This document shows positions 43,964 through 52,824 of a DNA stretch of 64,000 nucleotides, piece by piece. Each line of letters begins with the position of its first letter. Within the stretch, counting starts at the first letter, position 1. The stretch is from Bog-473 sp963726005 (lineage in GTDB: Bacteria; Actinomycetota; Acidimicrobiia; Acidimicrobiales; RAAP-2), in the NCBI GenBank assembly GCA_963726005.1, contig CAVSAT010000006.1, positions 124,001-188,000 on the forward strand, read 5' to 3'. Below the pieces are notes generated by a model. That model searched no databases. It was not told the origin of the DNA and saw nothing but the letters and a program-made list of their open reading frames with translations. The position numbers and the translations under genes were made by a program.

Positions 43964-45522
43964 CGCCAGGTTTCGTAGAGCAAAAGTGTGACTCCGGTGA
44001 ACTGTTGTTCCTGCACGAGCGCATAGCCTTCGTATTCAAGGGTGGCTTCGAAGCGATCAATGCCGGGAACACTCCCGTCCGTCACGAGCCACACACGGCG
44101 TGGAATGCCACCGGTCGAGGACGGAGCCAGCGAGAGGTCAAATCCTTCGACGTAATGCTGTTGAACGCCCAGCTGTGGCCAAAGGGGTACGCGCCGGTGT
44201 TCGCTTGCGAGGTAGTACTGAATGGCCGAACTAATGGCATGGTCTGGCAGAGCGATCGCGTCTCCGTGCTGCACATTCATGGCTACGTAACGTGCCGGAC
44301 TGCGCAAGTCCTCCTGGAGGGCCGAGGCCGAGCTGAAGTAGCCAAAGGCAAGGACGTACACCGCGATGATGCCCAACGTTGCCATGATTTGTCGTGGCAG
44401 TTTGCTGGTCGCCGTGCGATCCGAAACGCGGGAGGTTCCGAGTGTGTCCCGGAATACGCGCACGCAAACAAATGCCACCAGTAAGGCGGCCCCGGGGGCG
44501 GATGCCGTGACGTACCGATCCGAATAAATCGGATGTACGACCGAGGCCACAGACAGCACGATCGTGGGAACGACCGCCCAGCCGGTCGTCAGGGCAAGTA
44601 CGTCCCGATCCGCGCTGACCCGCTGGACGACGCCATCGCGGCCGGGGCGGTTCCAGCGTGCGGCAGCGAGCTTGATTGCAACGAGCACGACGATGACAAC
44701 CAGGACGAGGCCGTAGAACTGACCGATCACGGGGCCCCGCACCTCTGCGAGCAGGCGGCTGCTGGCCGATTCGTTTGCGATCCAATTCACCTGGCCCACT
44801 TCTCTGATGCACGCGACAACCCATGCCCCGGAGACCACCGCGAGGAGTCCAATAGGTGCAAGCAGAACGCGCACACGTTGAGCAATCAGCTCCGGGCGTA
44901 CGACCAAAACACAGATGAGCATTGCAGTCGGAGCAAGCAGTGAGAACAATTGCAGCGCGGTGGCGAGTAACGCCAGGATGCTGAACGCCCACATCCACCG
45001 TGTACGGGGGTCGTCGAGCCATTTGATCAAGAAGAATGCACAGAGGGCCACCAGCAGCGTGCTGAGTTCATAGGGTCGGGCATTCAGGGACTTCACAATG
45101 AGGAGCGTGCTGGTTGCGGTCAGAACGGCAGCGACGATGCCGCACCATTTCCCCGCGATACGGAGGCCAGTCCAGCCAACCACCAGAATGGTCCCGAGGT
45201 ACGCAAAGAGGGAGAGCGCCCGCACCCATGCGATGTCACCAGAAACCATCAGCCAGAAGTGAATGAGCACGTAGTACGGCAGAAGGACCAGGTCTACATG
45301 CTGTGATTGGGTCCAGAGATTTGACCACGACAGGTGTGCCGAATAGAGGGTGGCGCCTTCATCGGCGAACATTGATTTGCCAAGCCATGGCAAGAGACCC
45401 AAGGAGGCGACTACGGCGATAGCGACGACGGTGAGCTTTCCAATGCGGTCGGGCGCGACAGCGCGTGTTTGGTTCGATTCGGGTGCCACTCCCGAATGGA
45501 TTTTCACAAAATCGACTTTCAC
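43960..45522 (-). CDS. Polytopic GT39/ArnT-like glycosyltransferase
   Basis: Membrane protein of 520 residues with about ten to eleven hydrophobic segments and a soluble C-terminal part, the layout of polyprenyl-phosphate-sugar-dependent glycosyltransferases (GT-C). Seen: the first extracytoplasmic loop MFADEGATLYSAHLSW with the conserved acidic pair, SLNARPYELSTLLVALCAFFLIKWLDD, and VHPIYSDRYVTASAPGAALLVAFVCVRVF. It would transfer a sugar from a lipid carrier on the outer face of the membrane. Lower GC than the genes to its left, like the next two glycosyltransferase genes. Confidence 0.8.
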   Translation of the reverse strand: MKVDFVKIHSGVAPESNQTRAVAPDRIGKLTVVAIAVVASLGLLPWLGKSMFADEGATLYSAHLSWSNLWTQSQHVDLVLLPYYVLIHFWLMVSGDIAWVRALSLFAYLGTILVVGWTGLRIAGKWCGIVAAVLTATSTLLIVKSLNARPYELSTLLVALCAFFLIKWLDDPRTRWMWAFSILALLATALQLFSLLAPTAMLICVLVVRPELIAQRVRVLLAPIGLLAVVSGAWVVACIREVGQVNWIANESASSRLLAEVRGPVIGQFYGLVLVVIVVLVAIKLAAARWNRPGRDGVVQRVSADRDVLALTTGWAVVPTIVLSVASVVHPIYSDRYVTASAPGAALLVAFVCVRVFRDTLGTSRVSDRTATSKLPRQIMATLGIIAVYVLAFGYFSSASALQEDLRSPARYVAMNVQHGDAIALPDHAISSAIQYYLASEHRRVPLWPQLGVQQHYVEGFDLSLAPSSTGGIPRRVWLVTDGSVPGIDRFEATLEYEGYALVQEQQFTGVTLLLYETWR

Positions 45523-45936
45523 TCGACTCCCGCCAGCTCACCTGAGGTGATCCTCGTCACCAGCTACTCAACGTCTACCACAGTGGCGACGTGAGCCTCT
45601 GTGCGTACTGCATGGCCACGGGAGCTCCCGGTGGCCACGGGGGCGGCGAGCGCGACCAGGACGCTTGAAGGGGTGGACACGCGAGTAATCTCTCCGCGTT
45701 GTCAGCACAGACCGTTTGGACATTCATGCCCGGCGCGGCGAGCAGCGATTGGGGTAGCGGTGTACAGCCAGAGCTACCCGCGGTGCTGCGCTCCGGTCGA
45801 GCGTCGCCGCCCGTGCTCGGAGCTCGAACCGTGGTTCGCCGAAGCTAGGTGATGGTCGACGCGGCGCGCGTCACTCTTGGGCATAATGGCACAGACGCAA
45901 AGTGATATGGCAATCGGACTCCAAGAGGTCACGGTC
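45523..45936. other. Intergenic region with an interrupted palindrome
   Basis: About 410 bases without a recognised gene, between divergent genes. It contains a long inverted repeat at 45613-45637, described separately, and drops in GC towards the right. Confidence 0.4.
45613..45637. repeat. 25-base near-perfect palindrome
   Basis: TGGCCAC and GTGGCCA flank the inner palindrome GGGAGCTCCC with one unpaired G. It could form a strong hairpin on either strand or be an operator. No T-tract follows, so a simple intrinsic terminator is unlikely. Confidence 0.5.
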
Positions 45937-46935
45937 TTGAAGATTTCAGTCGTGGTATGCACATACAACCGTGCACAACTTCTTTCTGCTTGCCTTGAGT
46001 CGATTTGTACCAACCTCCTTCCTGATTGCCAGCTGCTCGTGATTGATAATGGATCGACCGACAACACGAAGCAGGTGGTAGAGGGTTTTCGATGCGCGAC
46101 ATATGTCCCAGAGAGCCGACCAGGACACTCCAGCGCACGAAATGCTGGTGTGGCAGCCTCCACGGGCGATCTGATCGTCTTCACTGATGACGATGTCGTC
46201 GTTGATCCCGGTTGGTTAGAAGCCTTGACAGCACCATTTGAGGATCCACGCGTCGCCGCGACTGGGGGAAGGATCTTGCATGAAGGTGTCACAGCGAACA
46301 TTGGCGAGCATGCATCTTTAGTTGAACTCATCGACTATGGAGAGAGTCCTTTTGAGTTTGCTGGAGGGGACAATCTACCGGTCGGAGCCAACATGGCCAT
46401 CAGGCGATCTTTGCGTAAGGCTGATCCACTGTTCGATCCCCGACTTGGTAATACGAGAGGCCTGGCCCTAGCGAACGAGGAATTTGAGATGATGCATCGC
46501 CTGGTCCTCGCTGGGCATCGATTGGTGTATTGCCCTACGGCTGTCGTCAGGCATCGGCCCCTTCCGGGTAGAACCACTTCCAAAGCACTACGTCGCGCCG
46601 CGTTTCACCATGGCTTCGGGATGGCTCGCCGGCACTGGATCCAAGGAGAGTTGCAGCCCTCACCGAGGCAATGGAAGCGTGTGTTAGCGGCCGCTCGTCC
46701 CGTTATCGCGACAAGGATTAGGCGTCAGTACTCCTTGGAACAAGGGCTCTCTGCCACTCAACAACTCGGATGGTCAATAGAGGAATGGCTCATGCCCAGG
46801 GTGAACCTAGCGAACACAATTGCCGCGACACTTTCCGGTGTGATCTGTTGCGCGTGTACAGATCTTGACAGCATCATGATGCGCGCAAGCCGTATTCACT
46901 TCGATCATGCAGACCTCCCGTCTGTGGCAGCATGA
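45937..46935 (+). CDS. Glycosyltransferase family 2
   Basis: GT-A enzyme, about 332 residues. Seen: LKISVVVCTYNRAQLLSACLESI, LLVIDNGSTDNTKQVV, SRPGHSSARNAGVAASTGDLIVFTDDDVVVDPGWLEAL with the DDD metal site, and GANMAIRRSLRKADPLFDPRLGNTR with NEEFEMMHRLVLAGHRLVY. TTG 45937 has AAGAGGTC six bases upstream and starts right at the first beta strand; ATG 45886 or 45907 are alternatives. The gene is visibly less GC-rich than the locus average and uses more A/T-ending codons, suggesting transfer from another source. Confidence 0.9.
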   Translation: MKISVVVCTYNRAQLLSACLESICTNLLPDCQLLVIDNGSTDNTKQVVEGFRCATYVPESRPGHSSARNAGVAASTGDLIVFTDDDVVVDPGWLEALTAPFEDPRVAATGGRILHEGVTANIGEHASLVELIDYGESPFEFAGGDNLPVGANMAIRRSLRKADPLFDPRLGNTRGLALANEEFEMMHRLVLAGHRLVYCPTAVVRHRPLPGRTTSKALRRAAFHHGFGMARRHWIQGELQPSPRQWKRVLAAARPVIATRIRRQYSLEQGLSATQQLGWSIEEWLMPRVNLANTIAATLSGVICCACTDLDSIMMRASRIHFDHADLPSVAA

Positions 46936-47190
46936 CGAAAAGAAGGCACCGTCGATCTATTGTCAACCCTGGTTTACGCACACCCGAGCGAAGAACGACT
47001 CGGATTCCCATCGCTGCAGAATCCGCCCGTCTCGTCGGGACCAAGGGCTCATGCTCAGACTCCGGCCCAGGTCTTGCGATCATCGGAAATCACCTGAAGT
47101 CGTTCGAGGATGCGTAGGAGCCCGACATTTGAGCCTTAGGAGTCAGGTCCCGTGTGAAGTCTCGAAAGCTCGCTATCCCGGAGCTTCCCG
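46936..47190. other. AT-richer intergenic gap between two GT2 genes
   Basis: 255 bases, no gene recognised; lower GC than the surrounding locus, in line with the two flanking glycosyltransferase genes. A GGAG lies just upstream of the next gene's start. Confidence 0.35.
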
Positions 47191-48213
47191 GTGACTCTGG
47201 TCAGCGTGTGCATACCAACATACAACGGCGAGGAGTATCTGGAGGAGTGCCTTACAAGCACGATTCGGCAGACCTTCCAGAACCTTGAAATCATTGTCTG
47301 CGACGACGGCTCGAGTGATCAGACGCTCGACATAGCTAATGAAATTGCCCAGGCAGACAGGCGGCTCGTTATTCACAGGAATGCGGTGCGTCTAGGGATT
47401 CCGGGCAACTGGAATCGATGTCTGAATTTGGCTCAGGGAAGATGGATCAAGTTCATGGGCCAAGATGATTACCTAGCCGATGACTGCATCGAGGTAATGG
47501 TCAGAGCGGTCGGCCAAACAGGCCGCATGGTGGTGTGCGACCGGCAGATTGCATATCAAGATGTGGATCATGGCTTCCAGGAGGATTTCAAAACCTACAT
47601 CGCTGAAAACCCCCTCCACAGGGTCGGAGAGACCAGAACTTTCGAACCAGAGGACATCTCGCGGTTTGTTCTAGGCAGACTGAATGACAACTTCATCGGT
47701 GAGCCAGTCTTTACGCTCTTTCCGCGCGATGTCATAAAGGACGTCGGATACTTCGATGACCGGTTCGTACTCTGGTCCGATTATGAGATGTGGACGCGAA
47801 TAGCCGTGAACCGTGGACTCCTTTGGTTGCCCAACCGGCTCGCTACCTTCCGCTTTCACAGCAAGGCTCAGAGCCGGACGCACTTCGGTAGCAGCCCGTT
47901 CCGTAGCAATACTGTCGAGCCGCTACTTCTCCTCGCCTCGTTTGCATCCAGGCCCGAGTTCAGGACGTTACGGGAGGTAGCTCGGCAGGGGAGTCCTGAG
48001 ATCGATTTGTCCCGTGAACTCAGTCAACGTGTGTTGGCTCTACAGCGAACCATCCGAAGAAAGGCTTCGCCCACAGATGATGGTTATCGCGTCGAGCTGG
48101 CTGGGTTGTTAGCGGACGAGTACGTCACAGACGTACTCAAGTCTTTCCCTTGGTACGAGCGGTTGGCCCGCCGACACTTCGAACGACCCCGCTGGCTGGG
48201 CAAAGCAAGGTAA
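47191..48213 (+). CDS. Glycosyltransferase family 2
   Basis: GT-A enzyme, 340 residues. Seen: TLVSVCIPTYNGEEYLEECLTSTIRQTFQNLEIIVCDDGSSDQTLDI, WNRCLNLAQGRWIKFMGQDDYLADDCIEVM (metal site QDD), and PVFTLFPRDVIKDVGYFDDRFVLWSDYEMWTRIAVNRGLLWL with the catalytic Asp-Tyr-Glu. GTG start with GGAG about 7 bases ahead. Low GC like its neighbour; together they form a compositional island inside the locus. Acceptor and donor sugars are unknown. Confidence 0.9.
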   Translation: MTLVSVCIPTYNGEEYLEECLTSTIRQTFQNLEIIVCDDGSSDQTLDIANEIAQADRRLVIHRNAVRLGIPGNWNRCLNLAQGRWIKFMGQDDYLADDCIEVMVRAVGQTGRMVVCDRQIAYQDVDHGFQEDFKTYIAENPLHRVGETRTFEPEDISRFVLGRLNDNFIGEPVFTLFPRDVIKDVGYFDDRFVLWSDYEMWTRIAVNRGLLWLPNRLATFRFHSKAQSRTHFGSSPFRSNTVEPLLLLASFASRPEFRTLREVARQGSPEIDLSRELSQRVLALQRTIRRKASPTDDGYRVELAGLLADEYVTDVLKSFPWYERLARRHFERPRWLGKAR

Positions 48214-48366
48214 CCGGATACTCCTTCCTGAGGGTGCAAATGGTCGGTGGCTGTGGACGGATCCGCGCCCGTGTTCGACGCCGCGGCGCAGCGGGCGATC
48301 GTACGAGGAGCGGCGGCCGCGACGATGGGTGGGGGGTCGCCTCGAGCGGCGACGGGGTTGAATCTC
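48214..48366. other. Convergent intergenic gap
   Basis: 153 bases between the end of the GT2 gene and the end of the minus-strand sulfotransferase gene. No gene or clear terminator seen; GC returns to the high level here, marking the right edge of the low-GC island. Confidence 0.35.
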
Positions 48367-49560
48367 TCAGACCCCTGCGTCCCGCCTCGAGGGTGGCAAG
48401 GACTCAGTCGGCGGCGAGGTGCCCCTTCGAACCCGGAGCGAGGACATCTGGCGAAGCGGGCGGGTGACCTGCCAGCTCGTCGAGCCCAGCATCCGTTGGT
48501 ACACCTCGTAGAGGCCCTCCAACTCCGCTCGCAGGGCCTCTGTCTCTGCCCGTGCGACCGCCGTCTCTCCCCGTGCGACCGCCAGCTCACCCGACACTTC
48601 GATTTCCCGCGCCTTCTGCACGCGCACCGTCTCACGGAGCACGTCACGTTGGTGCGAGAGGACGGCGAGCTGGTGTCGGTCGCCCAACACCGCTGTCGTC
48701 CAAGGCGACTCCCTACCTGGGGGAGGTGCGGCCATCGGACAGTGCGGCCCTTCTTGGGATTTGAGATGCTCGACCAACTCGTACTGCTCTCCCAGGAGGA
48801 TCTCTGAATCGTCGGGTGCGGCATGCTGCCGGAGCAGCTGCGGCGAAATGCTGGCGGTCGCAGCATTGAGGTCCCAGTGCGCCACGTGGGCCGCGTACTG
48901 AGGGAGGTCTCCGAGCCAGCCGACGAGTTCACCCAGCTTTCCAACGGGGTCCTCGACGATGGACTCGTAACGGGTGACGAAGGTGTCCACGCCGGCCAGG
49001 CCGGCTAGTCCCGATCGGTTGTACCGCTCCCACAGCGCCACGCCGTCGGCCAAGTGCATGCCGTCCCGAGCTTGGACTGAGCGCGCCACCGATAAGGGCG
49101 AGCGCCAGATGAACACCGCGGCCACCGGTTTGGGGATGCGGGGCAACCAATACGGCAGGAGAAGGCAGGACCGAGGGTCTTTCCATACGACTGGCCCCGG
49201 GTGGGGGAAGGCCGCGGCGGCCGCTACGGCGGGGTCACCCAGATCGTCGAGGTTCAGGCCGGGATCGGACGCCCATTCGTGTTCTGGGTCGGGCGGACGG
49301 TCCCACGTGCCGCCAAGCCTCTCGAGCAGTGCGTCGTCCTGGAATCCCAGGGCGCGACTCTCCCAATATTCAGGATTGTCCGCCGTGGGCGCCCACCGGT
49401 CCTGTGGGACCGGCACCGCCAATCCCAACGATCCGAGTGCTCCGGTGACGGCGGAGGTGCCACTCCGGTGCATGCCCACGACGAGGAGCCATGGCCCGAC
49501 CGGCATGGTGGCTTCCACGGGAGTGGACGACGGGGTGCTCACGGGGCTGTACGCGGCCAT
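48367..49560 (-). CDS. Sulfotransferase family protein with C-terminal coiled coil
   Basis: PAPS-type sulfotransferase fold, 397 residues. Seen: WLLVVGMHRSGTSAVTGALGSLGL, a clear phosphosulfate-binding loop near residue 30, WKDPRSCLLLPYWL, AVFIWRSPLSVARSVQARDGM as the second nucleotide block, and VTRYESIVEDPVGKLGELVGWL. The last third is a heptad-like Glu/Ala/Arg helix followed by LGSTSWQVTRPLRQM, a tail found in many polysaccharide-locus proteins. It begins 4 bases after the stop of the GH99/methyltransferase fusion, so they are coupled. It probably sulfates the same glycan as the first sulfotransferase or another position. Confidence 0.85.
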   Translation of the reverse strand: MAAYSPVSTPSSTPVEATMPVGPWLLVVGMHRSGTSAVTGALGSLGLAVPVPQDRWAPTADNPEYWESRALGFQDDALLERLGGTWDRPPDPEHEWASDPGLNLDDLGDPAVAAAAAFPHPGPVVWKDPRSCLLLPYWLPRIPKPVAAVFIWRSPLSVARSVQARDGMHLADGVALWERYNRSGLAGLAGVDTFVTRYESIVEDPVGKLGELVGWLGDLPQYAAHVAHWDLNAATASISPQLLRQHAAPDDSEILLGEQYELVEHLKSQEGPHCPMAAPPPGRESPWTTAVLGDRHQLAVLSHQRDVLRETVRVQKAREIEVSGELAVARGETAVARAETEALRAELEGLYEVYQRMLGSTSWQVTRPLRQMSSLRVRRGTSPPTESLPPSRRDAGV

Positions 49561-49563
49561 GTG

Positions 49564-51657
49564 TCAGGAGGCCCCGCGCCCGGCGCGCAGGCGGGCATAC
49601 ACGCGCTTGAAGGCCTCCGCCATACCGGGTGAGCTGTAGACGACTTTGAGAACTGCCCTTTTCGGCAGGGACAGTGAGCGTTGAGCAGCCGCGCGGCGTT
49701 GCGCGGCGACGGAGCGACGGGTGGTCTCACTTGCCATCAGCCCCACCGATGCGAAGTAGTCGGCGACCGCCGCCGTGGCCTCCGGGTCGATGTGCGGTGC
49801 CGTCCGCGGTCCGGCCGAAGCGACGGCTTCTCCGTACGTGCTGGGTGCCATGTCGACAGGACACGGCTCGAGCGCCCATACGAAACGGGTGACGGACCAG
49901 TTGGGATTCACCGCCTGGGCGGTGGCCTGGAGTGCCGCGACCATTTCCTCGGGAAGACCGTCGCGCAGCCCAACGTCGTACTGCTCGGAGTACAGGGAGT
50001 GCTGGTCGTCTCTGCCCACGACGCGCCACCCCGACCGATCGACCAGGCGCTGCAGCGTGTCCTCGGTGAAGAAGCGCAGGTTCGCCGGGTGGAGGACGCC
50101 GGCGTCCTGGACCTCGAAATGACCGCACAGAATGTTGAGCGCCATGTCGACATGGGCGACATGGGGGACCGCGACGAGCAGGGAAGGCGAACCGTGGTCC
50201 CGCGACCAGGCAGCGAGGGCGGTCAAGAGTTCCTGCGGCTCTGCGAGGTGCTGGAGCACGTCAATGAGGAGAATGGCACCGATGTCGTCAATAGCGTCGA
50301 GAGTTGCCTTCAACGAGGCCACGTCAGTGAAGGTGCCACGCAACACGTCAATGCGGGAGCGAAGAAGCGGCGTGTCCTGCGTTGACGCGACCTGCAGTTC
50401 CGAGAGATGCACCACGTGTCGACTCGGAGGCAGCTGCAAGTCGGAGAGCAGAGCTGCGAGACTGGCGTCCAACTCGTCGAGCGTGGAGCGGTCGGGCTGC
50501 TCGGCACCTGTCGCTGAGGGTTCGGCGGTGCTCGTTGTCGGGTGCTCTGGAGCGCCGTGAGGGTCGGCCGCAGGTACGGGGGCGTCGTCGAGCAGCACCG
50601 AGCGGGTGGCCTCGAGGAACGCGCGGCCGTAGCGCTGGTCTGGCTCCAAGTGGTTGCCCTCAGCCCACTCGTTCCACGCCAGTACGAAGAGATAGTTCTC
50701 CTCCGAGCGGACACCTTGGAGCGAGTCGGCCGTGACCCGGAGCCACTGCTCGTAGCGCTCCGGGGTGGCGCCGTGGTAGATGGTGGCACCGCGCGCCCGG
50801 CGAGCGGTGTTGTCCCACCCCACCATCACCGAGGGGAATCGCTTCCATGGGCAGTCGAGGAGCTCGATGGCCGATTCGGCGGCAGACTGGTAATCGAGAA
50901 CCCGGTGCCCTCTGAGCGTCTCGAGTGCCGGGTGCAGCTCCCCGCCCAGCACGGGCATGAATCCGACCGAAGCGTCGAGGCCGAAGGGCTTGGGCCCCTG
51001 GCGACCAGGCGGAACTCCCCACGATTCGACCCAGCACAGATAGAGATCGGGGAACCCGGCTCTCTGCACCTCAGACCGCCAGATCTCGCTGGTGCGGGCG
51101 AGGTCCGGAATCAAAGTGGGCCGGTAGATGAGCATGAGCGGTCGACCGTCGATGGTGATGTAGCGAGGATCCTTGAAGGCCCGCAGGAGGTCGCGAATGT
51201 GCGCGCGATCGTCCTTCTCGCTGAACTCCTGCCGCACGAGCACGTGGCCGGTCTGCGCGTCCCAACCCCGGGTCCATTCCTCATTGGCCCAGCAGAGGGC
51301 GAAAGGGAAGTCCGGCTCGCCGGACTCCAGCACCTCCTCGAACGGCCGCTCAAGCAGCCGACGGCCGTGGAACCAGTAGTGGTAGTAGACGAAGCCATGC
51401 ACGCCGTGCTCGCGGGCCAGCTCGGCCTGTGCGATCCGTACCTCGGGCACCCGCAGGTCGTAATAGCCGAGCTCTCCCGGGAGCTGGGGCTGGTAGTGAC
51501 CGGGAAACAGCGGGCGGGCCTTGGTCACGTTGTGCCACTCCGTGAAGCCCTTGCCCCACCATTCGTCGTTCTCGGGGATCGGGTGGAACTGAGGAAGGTA
51601 GAAGGCCAGGGCCTTCGGCTTGTCCGTGGTTGTTCGGGAGTTCCGCCTGGAGTCCAT
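49564..51657 (-). CDS. WbsX/GH99-like domain fused to a methyltransferase-type domain
   Basis: 697 residues. Residues 12-345 match the WbsX/GH99-like family found in O-antigen loci: KALAFYLPQFHPIPENDEWWGKGFTEW, VHGFVYYHYWFHGRRLLERPFEEVL, FPFALCWANEEWTRGWD, RPLMLIYRP, VMVGWDNTARR, and LFVLAWNEWAEGNHLEPDQRYG. After a Pro/Ser/Thr-rich linker (about 350-385) follows a SAM-methyltransferase-like half with LLIDVLQHLAEPQELLTALAAW, HVAHVDMALNILCGHFEVQDAGVLHPANLRFFTEDTLQRLVDRSGW, although the glycine-rich SAM motif is not clear. GH99 enzymes are endo-mannosidases, but WbsX-type proteins act in polymer synthesis with an undefined role. Confidence 0.85.
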   Translation of the reverse strand: MDSRRNSRTTTDKPKALAFYLPQFHPIPENDEWWGKGFTEWHNVTKARPLFPGHYQPQLPGELGYYDLRVPEVRIAQAELAREHGVHGFVYYHYWFHGRRLLERPFEEVLESGEPDFPFALCWANEEWTRGWDAQTGHVLVRQEFSEKDDRAHIRDLLRAFKDPRYITIDGRPLMLIYRPTLIPDLARTSEIWRSEVQRAGFPDLYLCWVESWGVPPGRQGPKPFGLDASVGFMPVLGGELHPALETLRGHRVLDYQSAAESAIELLDCPWKRFPSVMVGWDNTARRARGATIYHGATPERYEQWLRVTADSLQGVRSEENYLFVLAWNEWAEGNHLEPDQRYGRAFLEATRSVLLDDAPVPAADPHGAPEHPTTSTAEPSATGAEQPDRSTLDELDASLAALLSDLQLPPSRHVVHLSELQVASTQDTPLLRSRIDVLRGTFTDVASLKATLDAIDDIGAILLIDVLQHLAEPQELLTALAAWSRDHGSPSLLVAVPHVAHVDMALNILCGHFEVQDAGVLHPANLRFFTEDTLQRLVDRSGWRVVGRDDQHSLYSEQYDVGLRDGLPEEMVAALQATAQAVNPNWSVTRFVWALEPCPVDMAPSTYGEAVASAGPRTAPHIDPEATAAVADYFASVGLMASETTRRSVAAQRRAAAQRSLSLPKRAVLKVVYSSPGMAEAFKRVYARLRAGRGAS

Positions 51658-51696
51658 GCTGATCAGGATACGATACCCGCGGCGTTGCGGCCCAGG

Positions 51697-52824
51697 TCAG
51701 ACGTTGGCCTGGGCAGCGACGATCTCGACGACCCGGGCCTGGTCGGCCGGCGAGAGCGCCGACCCGGTGGGAAGGCACAGGCCCCGGTCGAAGACACGGG
51801 CGCAATGTCCCGGGCCGACGAATGGGGCGCCGACGAATGCCGGTTGGAGGTGAAGGGGCTTCCACGTTGGTCGCGATTCGATGTCCGCTGCCTCCAGGGC
51901 CATTCGTACCTGCTCGCGGTCCGCCCCGAAGGCCTCGGGGTCGATGAGGATGCAGGTCAACCAGTAGTTCGAAGTTCCCTCGGTGCTGCGCGGCATCGGC
52001 GAGATCCCGGGCAGGCCGCCGAGCCCGGCCGTGTACGTCGCGTCGATCTGCTTTCGGCGCTCCATACGGCTGTCGAGGCCGCGCAGCTGGGCTCTTCCAA
52101 GGGCTGCCAGTAGGTTGGAGAGCCGATAGTTGTACCCCACCGTCGTGTGTTCGTAGTGAGAGAACGGCTCCCTGGCCTGGGTGGCCAAATGGCGCGCTCG
52201 CTCGGCCCATTGCGGCGACGCCGTCATCAACATTCCGCCACCGCTCGTGGTGATGATCTTGTTGCCATTGAACGAGAAGATCCCGGCAACCCCGAACGCG
52301 CCCGCCGCCCGCCCGCGATAGGTCGACCCGAGGGCCTCGGCGGAGTCCTCGATGAGCGGGACCCCGAACCGGCGGCACACCGACTCCAACGCCAGGTAGT
52401 CGGCGGACTCGCCGTAGAGGTCGACCGTGATCACGGCGGCGGGGAGCCGGTCAACCGACGCCCTCTCGGTCAATGTCTCCTCGACGAGGGCCGGGTCCAG
52501 ATTCCAGCTGTCGGCCGAGCAGTCGACGAACACGGGACGGGCCCCTACGTAGCTGACGGCCGCCGCGCTGGCGATGAACGTGAGGGATGGGACAAGTACG
52601 TCGTCGCCACGCTCCACGCCGGCCAACAGCAGAGCAAGATGCAGAGCGGCTGTCCCGCTCGAGAGGGCCACGGCATTGGCGACGCCGGTCCTCTCGGCCA
52701 TCTCGCGCTCGAAGGCGTCGACATCGGGTCCCATCGGTGCGATCCAGTTTGATTCGAACGCCTCGAGGAGCATCTTCCGCTCCTCTGGTCCCACTTCAGG
52801 GGGGGACAGGAACACTCGCGTCAC
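51697..52824 (-). CDS. DegT/DnrJ/EryC1/StrS sugar aminotransferase
   Basis: PLP enzyme converting a 4-keto nucleotide sugar to the amino sugar. Seen: ALSSGTAALHLALLLAGVERGDDVLVPSLTF, PLIEDSAEALGSTYRGR, FSFNGNKIITTSGGGMLMT with the Schiff-base Lys189, VGYNYRLSNLLAALGRAQL, and NYWLTCILIDPEAFG. The NGNKI variant instead of SHK matches PglE/WecE-like sugar aminotransferases. It probably acts on the product of the WbpM/PglF-like dehydratase at 26654. Its ATG overlaps the phosphoglycosyl transferase stop by 4 bases. Confidence 0.92.
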   Translation of the reverse strand: MTRVFLSPPEVGPEERKMLLEAFESNWIAPMGPDVDAFEREMAERTGVANAVALSSGTAALHLALLLAGVERGDDVLVPSLTFIASAAAVSYVGARPVFVDCSADSWNLDPALVEETLTERASVDRLPAAVITVDLYGESADYLALESVCRRFGVPLIEDSAEALGSTYRGRAAGAFGVAGIFSFNGNKIITTSGGGMLMTASPQWAERARHLATQAREPFSHYEHTTVGYNYRLSNLLAALGRAQLRGLDSRMERRKQIDATYTAGLGGLPGISPMPRSTEGTSNYWLTCILIDPEAFGADREQVRMALEAADIESRPTWKPLHLQPAFVGAPFVGPGHCARVFDRGLCLPTGSALSPADQARVVEIVAAQANV

